From Anaeromassilibacillus sp. An250 (lineage in GTDB: Bacteria; Bacillota; Clostridia; Oscillospirales; Acutalibacteraceae), in the NCBI RefSeq assembly GCF_002159845.1, contig NZ_NFJK01000009.1:78054-142053 (forward strand): a DNA stretch of 64,000 bases. Reading direction: 5' to 3'. This document shows positions 43,020-51,259 of this stretch, in pieces. The translations under genes were made by a program, and so were the position numbers. How positions within the stretch are numbered: position 1 is the stretch's first letter; each line of letters opens with the position of its first letter. Below the pieces are notes generated by a model. That model saw nothing but the letters and a program-made list of their open reading frames with translations. It ran no database searches and had not been told where the DNA came from.

Positions 43020-43236
43020 GAAGAAGTACGAAATTGTGGAGATTCAAGTGGATGCGGATGTGTTGGAAGAACTGAAAACAGTGATAGCACCACTTGGTCT
43101 GACACCGGAAATGCTGATCGTGCGTTTCTTTGAATTCTGCACCGATCCTGCCACGCAGGAAGAGGCCGTTTCGCTGCTTCTGAAATGGAAAGCTGAGTTG
43201 GAAGCGGAGAGCTACGAACCCCGAGGTGATTTCTGA
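42994..43236 (+). CDS. RelB/DinJ-like small protein (80 aa)
   Basis: 80 aa; ATG at 42994 after CAGGAAG (43000 and 43012 are alternatives). The order EIQVDADVLEELKTVIAPLGLTPEMLIVRFFEF follows the RelB/DinJ ribbon-helix-helix pattern (short strand, helix, GLT turn, helix). No RelE-type toxin is next to it, so an antitoxin role is unproven. It overlaps the next gene by one base (TGATG). Confidence 0.6.
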   Translation: MEMKNPMDEKKYEIVEIQVDADVLEELKTVIAPLGLTPEMLIVRFFEFCTDPATQEEAVSLLLKWKAELEAESYEPRGDF

Positions 43237-43547
43237 TGCTGTCCAAGAAAACCTTCTGCGAAGCCCTGCGGAAGATCCAAGCCCAGAGGAAAAGAGACGC
43301 ACAATTCAGTGAGGCGCTCAATCTGGTGGGCGATGGTCATTTCGTTTTTGAGGGCGGGCCGCAGCTTCTTTCCGCCTTACTGAATGTGTTGGAGGAAGCG
43401 GTCAACGACAAGTACGACTACATCAGCTGGTGGATTTACGATGCCGCTCCGGACTATGAGGTCTGGACCGAAGACGAAAAAACCAAATGGTGTCTGAAGG
43501 AGCCGGAAGCCCTATATGATTTCATCCGGGATGAATGTCAGGGCTAA
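43236..43547 (+). CDS. Hypothetical protein (103 aa)
   Basis: 103 aa. The ISWWIYDAAPDYEVWTEDEKTKW segment is one I associate with small proteins of clostridial prophages and plasmids, of unknown function. It may form a two-protein unit with the RelB-like protein whose stop codon overlaps its ATG; it does not look like RelE or PIN toxins. Confidence 0.65.
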   Translation: MLSKKTFCEALRKIQAQRKRDAQFSEALNLVGDGHFVFEGGPQLLSALLNVLEEAVNDKYDYISWWIYDAAPDYEVWTEDEKTKWCLKEPEALYDFIRDECQG

Positions 43548-43587
43548 GCGGCATCTCCTTCTCATATCGGAACCTTGGTGCTGAGAA

Positions 43588-43845
43588 ATGAAACATTACC
43601 ATAATGAAGATTATATGTTGCAGTTATCCCCTGAAGACAAGGAAAGATTTGAGCAGATTTTTCTTGCTCTTTGTATCCGAGAATCCCAGGAAAAAAGCCG
43701 TGGGGGAAGTATACCAATCAATTATTACAGGCTGAGTAATGAACACCTCTTTCCCGATATGCCGCAGGATGAAGATGCCCTTGAGGGAGAAGAAGGGCTG
43801 ACGCGATTCACCGATGGCTGTCAGAAGCTGAAGAAGTATGAATAG
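43588..43845 (+). CDS. Hypothetical protein (85 aa), last gene before the element edge
   Basis: 85 aa, acidic, with LSPEDKERFEQIFLALCIRES and no known domain. The RBS is poor (GGTGCTGAGAA). It is 40 nt from the previous gene and ends 7 nt before the first 20-bp direct repeat. Confidence 0.55.
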   Translation: MKHYHNEDYMLQLSPEDKERFEQIFLALCIRESQEKSRGGSIPINYYRLSNEHLFPDMPQDEDALEGEEGLTRFTDGCQKLKKYE

Positions 43846-43851
43846 GCGGAT

Positions 43852-43994
43852 ATCTTTTTTGGTCTTACACTAAAATCCCCCTTCGGCAGAAAATCCGCCA
43901 AGTCCCAGCCGAAAAAAAGAAAAAATAAGCGGCGCTGACCCGCAAAGCCTTGCAAATAAAGGGTTTTCGCAAACATCTTTATTGGTCTTACACT
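43852..43994. repeat. Pair of 20-bp direct repeats at the accessory-region border
   Basis: ATCTTTTTTGGTCTTACACT (43852-43871) and ATCTTTATTGGTCTTACACT (43975-43994) differ at one base and are 123 nt apart. No gene lies between. They could be attachment-site copies left by integration of the element to the left; this is inference. Confidence 0.55.
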
Positions 43995-44001
43995 CCAGAC
44001 C

Positions 44002-44036
44002 GAGTCTGGACGCACGGCGCGTTCAGACTCTTTTTC
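44002..44036 (+). terminator. Rho-independent terminator
   Basis: GAGTCTGGACGC / GCGTTCAGACTC with a 5-nt loop, followed by TTTTTCTTTT. It ends rightward transcription from the accessory operon or a lost gene. Confidence 0.88.
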
Positions 44037-44099
44037 TTTTCCGGGCTGGACCGCTCGCGCCGGAGACAGCATCTAAAGTGTCCATCCCATTTGTATGTA

Positions 44100-44132
44100 C
44101 CGGTCACTTTAGAAAGAGTGGCCGGCTTTTTT
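44100..44132 (+). terminator. Second terminator
   Basis: CCGGTCACT / AGTGGCCGG (one mismatch) with an 8-nt loop, followed by CTTTTTT. Two terminators within 130 nt insulate the accessory block from the chromosome. Confidence 0.8.
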
Positions 44133-44574
44133 ATTATTTCGGTTGACGTTTGCTTTTAGAGCGCCAAAGGAAGTTAGAAACGCTTTTCCCATGCTATTGT
44201 TGTTCTATATGGCGGGTAAGTCTGTCCGGTAACCCATCGATGACGATCTTCCAGAAACAGATGGAGTTTTGAAAAGGTCAGACAAATGGCGTTTGGCATT
44301 TTGGAGGATGTCTATGCCCATGGTGTTTATAGAACGTCTTTGAGGCAAAATGAGCGCTTCTGCTTCATAGAGAGCCAAGCGTTTATCCACCCTGATATCC
44401 CAGCGGTTTCTCTTGTGTCCCTTCTATGCGGCTTTAAAATGAAAATCGGGAAGAAGGTTATTTGGCATGTCATTGTAAAGTGAAGTGGAGCAGAACCCAT
44501 TGCGGAGTATGGTTTCGGGACAGTGATAGAGAGACGCATAGGCGATAAAATACAAGGAAGGCAGGTAGGACTTT
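44133..44574. other. 442-nt intergenic region before the purine permease
   Basis: No convincing gene; a 65-codon open frame at 44286-44483 lacks an RBS or family. I looked for a purine riboswitch, usual before NCS2 permeases, and did not find the conserved GTTTCTACC core. The RBS for the permease is AGGCAGGTAGGA. Confidence 0.5.
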
Positions 44575-45930
44575 ATGGAGAGGTTTTTTAAACTCAAGCA
44601 AAACGGGACGACAGTAGGCAGAGAACTTGTCGCCGGTTTCACAACGTTTTTCGCAATGGCCTATATCATTGCGGTAAACCCGACTTTGTTGAGCCAATCC
44701 GGTATGGAATGGGGAGCGGTGTTTTTAGCAACGATTATCTCGTCCATTATCGGCACATTGGTCATGGGCTTGGTGGCGAATGTCCCCTATGCGCTGGCGC
44801 CAGGAATGGGCTTGAATGCATTTTTTGTCTATACGGTTTGCTTCACACTCGGCTTTACCTGGCAGCAAGCCTTGTCGATGGTCTTTATTTGCGGATTAAT
44901 CAATATTATTATCACGGTTACAAAAGTCCGCAAATATATCATTAAAGCGATCCCCCGCAGCTTGCAGAATGCCATTGGCGGCGGAATCGGCATTTTTGTT
45001 GCCTATATCGGTTTGTTGAACGTGGGTATTATTACTTTTGATTCCGGTGTGCCTGCGTTGGCGACTTTGAACCAGCCGTCCTTCTGGCTGTTCCTGATCG
45101 GCCTGGCATTGACAATTGTCCTGCTTGTGTGCAAAGTCAAGGGCGCCATCCTGATTGGCATTGTTGTGACGGCTTTGCTGGGTATCCCGATGGGCGTAAC
45201 CACCACCACGGAAACCATCAGCTTTACGGAGGCATGCCAGCAGCTGCCCACGACCTTTGGCGCGATTTTTACCAGCGAAGGCTTAGGCTCCCTGTTCTCG
45301 GATGCGTCGAAGATCCCGCTGGTGTTGGTCACGATTTTCTCTTTCAGCCTCTCGGATACGTTTGATACGATCGGAACCTTTATTGGCACGGGACGCCGTA
45401 CGGGCATCTTCAGTGATCAGGATGAAAAGACCATGGAGACCAGTGTGGGCTTTAAATCCAAGATGGACAAGGCCCTGTTTGCAGATGCAACGGCCACTTC
45501 CATCGGCGCGATCCTCGGAACATCCAACACGACGACTTACGTGGAGAGCGCCGCAGGCATCGGCGCCGGCGGGCGTACAGGCCTGACCAGCGTAGTGGTT
45601 GCGCTGTGCTTTGCAGTGAGCGCGTTCCTGGCGACGTTTGTCAGCGCGATCCCCTTTGCGGCGACTGCGCCTGCTCTGGTGGTTGTCGGCATTATGATGC
45701 TGTCGGCATTTAAGGAAATTAAATGGGATGATTTTGACGAGGCAATCCCGGCATTCTTTGCGGGTATTTTCATGGCGATCTGCTACAGCATTTCCTATGG
45801 TATTGCGGCAGGCTTTATCTTCTATTGCATCACCAAGATCTGCAAAAAGCAGGCGAAACAAATTCATCCGATTCTTTGGGGCGCAACGGTATTGTTTATT
45901 TTGAACTTTGTGCTGTTGACCTTTATTTAA
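44575..45930 (+). CDS. NCS2-family guanine/hypoxanthine permease (PbuG/AzgA type)
   Basis: 451 aa, about 13 membrane segments. Family marks are ALAPGMGLNAFF in the third segment, LSDTFDTIGTFIGTGRR and GTSNTTTYVESAAGIGAGGRTGL in the substrate-binding helices; these belong to the AzgA/PbuG branch that imports purine bases with protons. It is alone between two terminators and opens the chromosome-like part of the window. Confidence 0.94.
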   Translation: MERFFKLKQNGTTVGRELVAGFTTFFAMAYIIAVNPTLLSQSGMEWGAVFLATIISSIIGTLVMGLVANVPYALAPGMGLNAFFVYTVCFTLGFTWQQALSMVFICGLINIIITVTKVRKYIIKAIPRSLQNAIGGGIGIFVAYIGLLNVGIITFDSGVPALATLNQPSFWLFLIGLALTIVLLVCKVKGAILIGIVVTALLGIPMGVTTTTETISFTEACQQLPTTFGAIFTSEGLGSLFSDASKIPLVLVTIFSFSLSDTFDTIGTFIGTGRRTGIFSDQDEKTMETSVGFKSKMDKALFADATATSIGAILGTSNTTTYVESAAGIGAGGRTGLTSVVVALCFAVSAFLATFVSAIPFAATAPALVVVGIMMLSAFKEIKWDDFDEAIPAFFAGIFMAICYSISYGIAAGFIFYCITKICKKQAKQIHPILWGATVLFILNFVLLTFI

Positions 45931-45953
45931 CAGATTGATTGAACCCTTTATAG

Positions 45954-46007
45954 AAAGGCGCGTTTTGCAACCCGATTCGAGGATATGCAAAACGCGCCTT
46001 TCGCTTT
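45954..46007. terminator. Terminator after the permease
   Basis: AAAGGCGCGTTTTGCA (45954-45969) and TGCAAAACGCGCCTTT (45986-46001) are a perfect 16-bp stem with flanking A and T runs; works in both directions. Confidence 0.93.
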
Positions 46008-46015
46008 TGATGAAA

Positions 46016-46056
46016 GAGAAGACCGATTGATGGATGCAACCGGCCTTCTCTTTTTT
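46016..46056. terminator. Second bidirectional terminator
   Basis: GAGAAGACCGATTG (46016-46029) pairs, with two mismatches, with CAACCGGCCTTCTC (46037-46050), followed by six T. On the other strand it ends the polysaccharide operon. Confidence 0.82.
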
Positions 46057-46077
46057 GCGGATACTCGTAGGCCTTTT

Positions 46078-47667
46078 TTATTCGTATACGGAAGGCGTTA
46101 AAAAGTGGATGTGGATGGCTTTAGAGAGTTCCGCCAGTTGCTTTCGGATGCGGATTTGTTTTTCCAGGATCTCCTCTTCGTTCACCTTTAAGTTGAGTTC
46201 CCTGCGGTAGTAGTTGCCATTGTGTTTGTGGTGGAAGCCGTCGAAACCTGCCAAATAGATTTCGGCCGCCCCGCAATATGCCAATAGCTTCAGCAACATC
46301 AACCCTGCGTTGTCGGAGATCATTTCATCCGCATTTGTGTAGCGGTCGTAGTCCACATAGAGGCAGTCTTCCCGGCCGGTATCTGGGATATTCGAGGTTA
46401 AAATGGTGTGGATATCTGGGAAACGTTGAAGCTCTTGCCCGATAACATCCATGCGCTTGTGATTGCTGACAAAGCAGGCGTTCATGCGGTATTTTGGGTC
46501 CAAAAAATTGACGGAGATAACAAACGGCTTCTCTTGGCCAATAAACGCCATAATTTCCTCGTACTTTGATAAAAGGCTTTTTCCCGGCGCCAGAAGCAGG
46601 AGTTTTTTTCCGCGAATCCAACCGGTGATCGTTTGAACGGAAGCGCTGTCGTCGATTTTCCGGCTCTGATACTGCGTATAGAGCTGTTCAATCAAGACCC
46701 GGTCGTACAAAACTTTGTAGGCGTCCGGAATGGATTGGATGATCTTTTCGATGTCCTTCATGGTGAGGGTCTGCTTGTTGATGAGATAGGCAGCGTAATT
46801 TGGATGGCAGACATGGTTGGCGGCAATATGGTAGGGCATCGTATAGCCCCATTCGTATTTTTTGCGGATGTTGGCGATGTACTCATCGTAGATGTCCATG
46901 ACCATGGTCACATCGTACCGGGAGGAAATATTCTTATTGATATATTGGGTGATGAGTTCTGTAGGAAGGTTGCCGGCGCCCCGCCCCATTCCATAGACAG
47001 AGGAATCCAAAATCAGGGTGCGTTTGGTCTGGATTTTCCCCAGAACCTGTGCATTGGAAAAGGCGAGCTGCATGTTGTTGTGCCCATGGAAGCCCAGATG
47101 GATTTCGGGGTCCATGTTCTCATCGATCAGATAGAAGCGGTGGGAAACCTCGTTGCGGTACATGCTTCCCAAAGTATCTACAATATAGAATGCATACGGC
47201 TTGAGCTGGTTCATCTTTTCCACCAGTTGGAGCAGCTCGATGTCGCTGTAAAAGACTGTCCCCACAGGCTGCATAAAGACGCGGTAGCCCTTTTCCATGA
47301 TAATTTTGGCCCAATCGATCGCCGTTTCGATTTCCTTTTTGTGGAAGGTCAGGCGAATCCCATCGATGCTGTTTCCATCATAGGGAGCGAGTTTGGATGG
47401 ATGCAGCTCTTTCTCCCCGATGGCGATCATGGCCACGTACATGGAGTTCCTCTGCTGTTTTGGCAGCACTGCTTCAATATCGGCGGTGCTGTTAAAGAGG
47501 GAACACTCCTTTTCCTCGACCATACCGGTTAAGAACCCGCATTCGATGATGTCGATTTTGGCGTTTTCCAGTTTATCCAAGATAGATGCGATGGTCCTGC
47601 GGCCGAACCGCCAGTCGTTGATATACCCTCCGTCCCGGAGTGTACAATCCAACACTTGAATGCTCAC
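46078..47667 (-). CDS. DRE-TIM-type aldolase fused to a DUF115/MptE-like domain
   Basis: 529 aa. Residues 1-270 form an HMG-CoA-lyase-like TIM barrel: LDCTLRDGG near 6-14 (metal and catalytic Asp), FHGHNN near 196-201 (metal-binding histidines), and YGMGRGAGN near 228, as in 4-hydroxy-2-oxovalerate aldolase and citramalate-type enzymes. From about 350, KKLLLLAPGKSLLSKYEEI and the VSNHK segment look like the DUF115/6-hydroxymethylpterin-pyrophosphokinase-like fold. Being downstream of, and overlapping, a KdsB-like gene, it probably makes or processes the ulosonic acid that KdsB activates. Last gene of the operon. Confidence 0.82.
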   Translation of the reverse strand: MSIQVLDCTLRDGGYINDWRFGRRTIASILDKLENAKIDIIECGFLTGMVEEKECSLFNSTADIEAVLPKQQRNSMYVAMIAIGEKELHPSKLAPYDGNSIDGIRLTFHKKEIETAIDWAKIIMEKGYRVFMQPVGTVFYSDIELLQLVEKMNQLKPYAFYIVDTLGSMYRNEVSHRFYLIDENMDPEIHLGFHGHNNMQLAFSNAQVLGKIQTKRTLILDSSVYGMGRGAGNLPTELITQYINKNISSRYDVTMVMDIYDEYIANIRKKYEWGYTMPYHIAANHVCHPNYAAYLINKQTLTMKDIEKIIQSIPDAYKVLYDRVLIEQLYTQYQSRKIDDSASVQTITGWIRGKKLLLLAPGKSLLSKYEEIMAFIGQEKPFVISVNFLDPKYRMNACFVSNHKRMDVIGQELQRFPDIHTILTSNIPDTGREDCLYVDYDRYTNADEMISDNAGLMLLKLLAYCGAAEIYLAGFDGFHHKHNGNYYRRELNLKVNEEEILEKQIRIRKQLAELSKAIHIHFLTPSVYE

Positions 47668-48407
47668 AGTTTGATTTCCCCCCGTTCCAGTTTTTCTTGC
47701 AGGACGCCCCGGACATAATCCAGATCCTTTGGCGTATCTACGGACAGCGTGTGCGCGTCCACCTCGATCATACGGAGCTTTCTCCCATGCTCGACAAAGC
47801 GCAGTTCGTTGATGTCCTCGATTTTTTCCAGGGCCCCTTTGGGGGTTTCTGCGAAAAACCGCAGTGCTTCCATGGAATAGGCGAGGACCCCCAGGTGTTT
47901 ATAATAGTCGAAGTGAACGCTGGCCTTTGGATGCGGGATCGGGCTGCGGGATAGGAACAATGCGTTGTCCGCTTCGTCCGTCACTACTTTGATGTTTGTC
48001 TCATCGACCACTTCGACGGGAGAGTGGATTTTGGTCATCAGATTGGCGGCGAAGAACCCCTCTTTCCGGTTGGGGATGACTTGCTCGACGATGTTCGGGT
48101 CGATCAGCGGCTCGTCCCCGTTGATGCAGAGATAAATGTCCGCCGGAAGGGATTGTGCGGCCTCGTAGATGCGCTCCGTACTGGTCCGGTTTGCAGGCGA
48201 CGTCATCAGACAGGGAATGTGAAGCTCTGTGCAAGCTTGCTGGATGGCCGCATGGTCCGTGGCCACATAGACGGCGTCAATTTTTTTCGATTGGGACACC
48301 TGGTTGTACACCCACCAGACCATGGGCTTTCCACAGAGATCCGCCAAGGGCTTTCCTTGAAACCGGCTGGAACCGTATCGTGCTGGAATGATTGCGATGG
48401 TGCGCAT
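47664..48407 (-). CDS. kdsB: CMP-ulosonic acid synthetase, KdsB-like
   Basis: 247 aa. It has the KdsB nucleotide-binding start IPARYGSSRFQGKPL at residues 7-21, the GDEPLI Mg site near 97-102, and SRSPIPHP near 153. It transfers CMP from CTP to a ulosonic acid such as Kdo. KdsB is classic for Gram-negative LPS; in this Gram-positive setting the product is presumably a capsular building block. ATGA overlap with the aldolase gene. No kdsA-like synthase or Kdo-8-P phosphatase is visible in the window. Confidence 0.88.
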   Translation of the reverse strand: MRTIAIIPARYGSSRFQGKPLADLCGKPMVWWVYNQVSQSKKIDAVYVATDHAAIQQACTELHIPCLMTSPANRTSTERIYEAAQSLPADIYLCINGDEPLIDPNIVEQVIPNRKEGFFAANLMTKIHSPVEVVDETNIKVVTDEADNALFLSRSPIPHPKASVHFDYYKHLGVLAYSMEALRFFAETPKGALEKIEDINELRFVEHGRKLRMIEVDAHTLSVDTPKDLDYVRGVLQEKLERGEIKL

Positions 48408-48417
48408 AACGGTTTCC

Positions 48418-50172
48418 TCACCTCCCTAAGAAATTGCCGATGGCGCGGATCGGCTTGGTAATCCGCCAGCTTGTGGAGTGTTCGTAGGTGTCCACGACTT
48501 CCTGGATGCGCCGGTCCAGCTCCCTTTGATACCAATCCGGTGGGGGCACTTTGCCGGGCGCTGGGGCGGACTTAGCGGGCGCTGCTTTCGCGGGAACGGA
48601 CGGCTTCCGGTTCAGCTCCTGCTTGTAGAGGTTCCAGTTTTCCAGCAGGCGGTCCGACCACATTTTTAATACGGGCCCACTGATCAGTTCGTATCCATCC
48701 GGGACGGGATACGCCCCGATTTTGCAACAATTTTCCCCGTCCTTCATGTCGTAGGCGAGCACGCTGGGGAGGTACACCTGGATTTCCTTTTTTAAAAGCT
48801 GTTTGCGGCCATTTACTTTTAAATGGAAATGGAGGACGAGAAAATCCCGAAGGCGGTCTTTTAGCGGAAGAAAGGCCTTGTTGAAGATGGTGTCCATCTC
48901 ATAGGTGCTGAGCAGGGCCTGAATCACGTAGTGCCCCTTGACCGCCCCAAAGCAGCCGGTGGTCAATTCCTCTTCGTTTTCAAACCCGAAAAAGATCCGG
49001 TTGAGACGCAATTTTTTTAAGTTCAATTGGACGTGCATGTCCGGGGTGAGGACGATCCCGCCCTCCGCGCACAGAATCTTCAGCGCGCAGTATTCCTCCA
49101 CATAGGAGACATATCCCGCATCCCAGGCTTGGTGTACATTTTCCGGAAGCTGTTCCTGCGCAAAATAGCGCTCGTCCGCGTCGATCAGTTTGGTCTTTGG
49201 AAGGGTTTCCTGGATTTCCTCCAAAAATTCGGTTGGGAGGGGACGGCCAAAATGTACGCAGATGATTTTGTCCGGGATGATCTCCTCCCGCAGGAAATCC
49301 AGGATGCTGCGCGTCTTCCCATCCTTGGCAAGATACGGATTGAGCAGGAAATCCTTCTGGTACTCTTTGAGCAGGTCGATGAAATCCGCCTGGAAGAGTA
49401 CCCTAGATTGCATCATATTCCAATACAGCTGCTTGGCGACGCAATAGATCACTTCTTCGCGATAGTCCTGGTCGCTGGTTTCGATAAAATTCCGAAAGGC
49501 CTGGATGATGTCGACCATATTCCCCACCAGGGAAGTGGAAATGGTGTTGGCTCGCCGGTAGTAGTTGTAGAAGGGCTTGGGGACGTAACCGATCCGCGGG
49601 TAACGGGTAATCAGGGAGGGAATCAGGGAGATGTCCTCAAACAGCATTTTTTCGTACTGGTTTTCTTCCCAGATGGTCCTCCGAAAGAGCTTGTTGACGC
49701 TATAGGTGATGTTGTTCCCATTGGCGATATAATCGGATAGGTCGATCTGCTCACGCGGGTAGGATGATACGGTGCTGGTCCTGTTTTCGTCGACATAAAT
49801 GATTTTTACATCGCACATCACGATGTCGTCGTCCTGTTCGACGGCCTTCTGATACATTTCCTCGTACATCTCCGGCTCGACGGTGTCGTCTGAGTCAAGG
49901 AAAGCGATGAATTCGCCTCTGGCGGCCCGCACGCCGGTGTTCCTGGCCAGCCCGAGCCCCTCGTTTTCCTTGTGTATGACATGAATCAAATCCGGATACT
50001 CCTGGACGTATCGGTCGCAGATTTGCGGGGAAGCGTCATCGCTGCCGTCGTCCACCAAGATAATCTCTTTTTCTGGCAGGGTTTGCGCAATGGCGGAATC
50101 CACAGCCCGCTCAAGATAGTTTTCGACCTGATACACGGGAATAATGATGGAAACTTTGATCGGTTGGTTCAT
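48418..50172 (-). CDS. Bifunctional-looking glycosyltransferase: GT2 plus GT32-like domain
   Basis: 584 aa. Residues 5-220 are a GT2 (GT-A) enzyme: VSIIIPVYQVENYLERAVDS, LVDDGSDD near 40, and the DSDD metal site near 92-95. Residues 300-420 resemble GT32/OCH1-type domains (PDKIICVHFGRPLP, YCALKILCAEGGIVL), but the usual DxD after the GG is replaced by TPDMH, so this domain may be weak or inactive. A Pro/Ala linker follows and then a tail STSWRITKPIRAIG often seen at ends of surface-sugar transferases. Its start overlaps the upstream gene by 62 nt. Confidence 0.82.
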   Translation of the reverse strand: MNQPIKVSIIIPVYQVENYLERAVDSAIAQTLPEKEIILVDDGSDDASPQICDRYVQEYPDLIHVIHKENEGLGLARNTGVRAARGEFIAFLDSDDTVEPEMYEEMYQKAVEQDDDIVMCDVKIIYVDENRTSTVSSYPREQIDLSDYIANGNNITYSVNKLFRRTIWEENQYEKMLFEDISLIPSLITRYPRIGYVPKPFYNYYRRANTISTSLVGNMVDIIQAFRNFIETSDQDYREEVIYCVAKQLYWNMMQSRVLFQADFIDLLKEYQKDFLLNPYLAKDGKTRSILDFLREEIIPDKIICVHFGRPLPTEFLEEIQETLPKTKLIDADERYFAQEQLPENVHQAWDAGYVSYVEEYCALKILCAEGGIVLTPDMHVQLNLKKLRLNRIFFGFENEEELTTGCFGAVKGHYVIQALLSTYEMDTIFNKAFLPLKDRLRDFLVLHFHLKVNGRKQLLKKEIQVYLPSVLAYDMKDGENCCKIGAYPVPDGYELISGPVLKMWSDRLLENWNLYKQELNRKPSVPAKAAPAKSAPAPGKVPPPDWYQRELDRRIQEVVDTYEHSTSWRITKPIRAIGNFLGR

Positions 50173-51259
50173 GGCGGCCTCCTAAATACGTGAGAATATC
50201 CTGGAGTTCATAGACCGTTTGCGGTACGTAATAATTGTTCCCGGCGAACTGCCGGCGGAACTTGCGCAGATATTGCTTGAGGATGGCGTCTTCCTTCCAG
50301 AGGACTTTGCCCCCAAACAGGCGGTACAGCATGACCGTATTGACATCCATCCCGAATACAATGCGGCTGGTGAGCGCTGCGTTGGAGCAGACGGTGATCG
50401 TTGTGCAATGCTCCGGGTTTTCGTTGAATAGAAACAGTTCCCAGGGCGCTTCGGTGGGATATTTTCTGGTCAGGCCCAATTGAAAGGGCACGTTTTCCGG
50501 GTTGCGCGGGTGGGGTTTCACCAGGAACCGGCCGGGGCCGACGGCCTGCTGGCAAAGACGCATCAATGCAAGGTCGTTGGTTTGGATGCCCTCGGCGCGG
50601 AAGGATTGCTCCAAAAAGATGAAATCCATGCGCTCCTCAGGCTTTTGGTAATCGAAAATATAGTTGAGCAGAAGCTTTAATTCCTGATCGTTCCGGTCGA
50701 CTTTGGGAAGAGCTTGGTTGATGAGGTGGTCCCCGCGCAAGGCGAGGTGCGGTTCATAGAGCAGCACCCGGCGCACTTTCTCCCGGATCTTTCCTCCCGC
50801 CGGATGGCGGTTGATCGGCGCGCGGTCTTCCCGCAGATAGTCGATCACATAGGTTGAAAAGCCATCCTCATACCAGATGAATTCACAGGAGGGGCGGTCG
50901 AATTGGCACGCCAACATGCGGATAAATGGATCGAAGTTGGAAAAATAGACTTCCGAATAGTCTGCAAGCTCTTCGTTCAGCATCCAGCGCAGGGTATGGG
51001 AGGCGTTCTGAAAGCCTTCGTCGAGCGTGCCCCCTTTTGCCGCCGCGTATTTTTGGTTCCACTCCTTCGTCTTTCCAAAGATCACTTGGGCAAATAGCCC
51101 CGTCTCCTTAAGACGGGGGATGTATGTGTGTAGAACAGAGGTGACGTCCGTCACAAGCAGATCGGCCTCCTTTTTCGCGAGGATGCTTCGCTTCATGTGT
51201 ACAGCGGTGAAAAGCTGATAGACGGAATTCACAACAAGCAAAACTTTGTTATTCAGCAT
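50111..51259 (-). CDS. GT52/GT38-like (sialyltransferase-type) glycosyltransferase, copy 1
   Basis: 382 aa. The start KVLLVVNSVYQLFTAVHMK, a middle WYEDGFSTY near 126-134, FLVKPHPRNPEN near 253-264 and CSNAALTSRIVFGM near 300 follow the layout of GT52 and polysialyltransferase families (acidic EDG box and a KPHP box that binds CMP). Sequence similarity is modest, so the call is tentative. Together with KdsB and a second such gene it points to transfer of a CMP-activated ulosonic acid. No signal peptide; probably membrane-associated through basic patches. Confidence 0.55.
   Translation of the reverse strand: MLNNKVLLVVNSVYQLFTAVHMKRSILAKKEADLLVTDVTSVLHTYIPRLKETGLFAQVIFGKTKEWNQKYAAAKGGTLDEGFQNASHTLRWMLNEELADYSEVYFSNFDPFIRMLACQFDRPSCEFIWYEDGFSTYVIDYLREDRAPINRHPAGGKIREKVRRVLLYEPHLALRGDHLINQALPKVDRNDQELKLLLNYIFDYQKPEERMDFIFLEQSFRAEGIQTNDLALMRLCQQAVGPGRFLVKPHPRNPENVPFQLGLTRKYPTEAPWELFLFNENPEHCTTITVCSNAALTSRIVFGMDVNTVMLYRLFGGKVLWKEDAILKQYLRKFRRQFAGNNYYVPQTVYELQDILTYLGGRHEPTDQSFHHYSRVSGRKLS

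Noticed and set aside
44133..44574. Purine riboswitch before the NCS2 permease
   Set aside because: Searched for the conserved junction and loops; none found.
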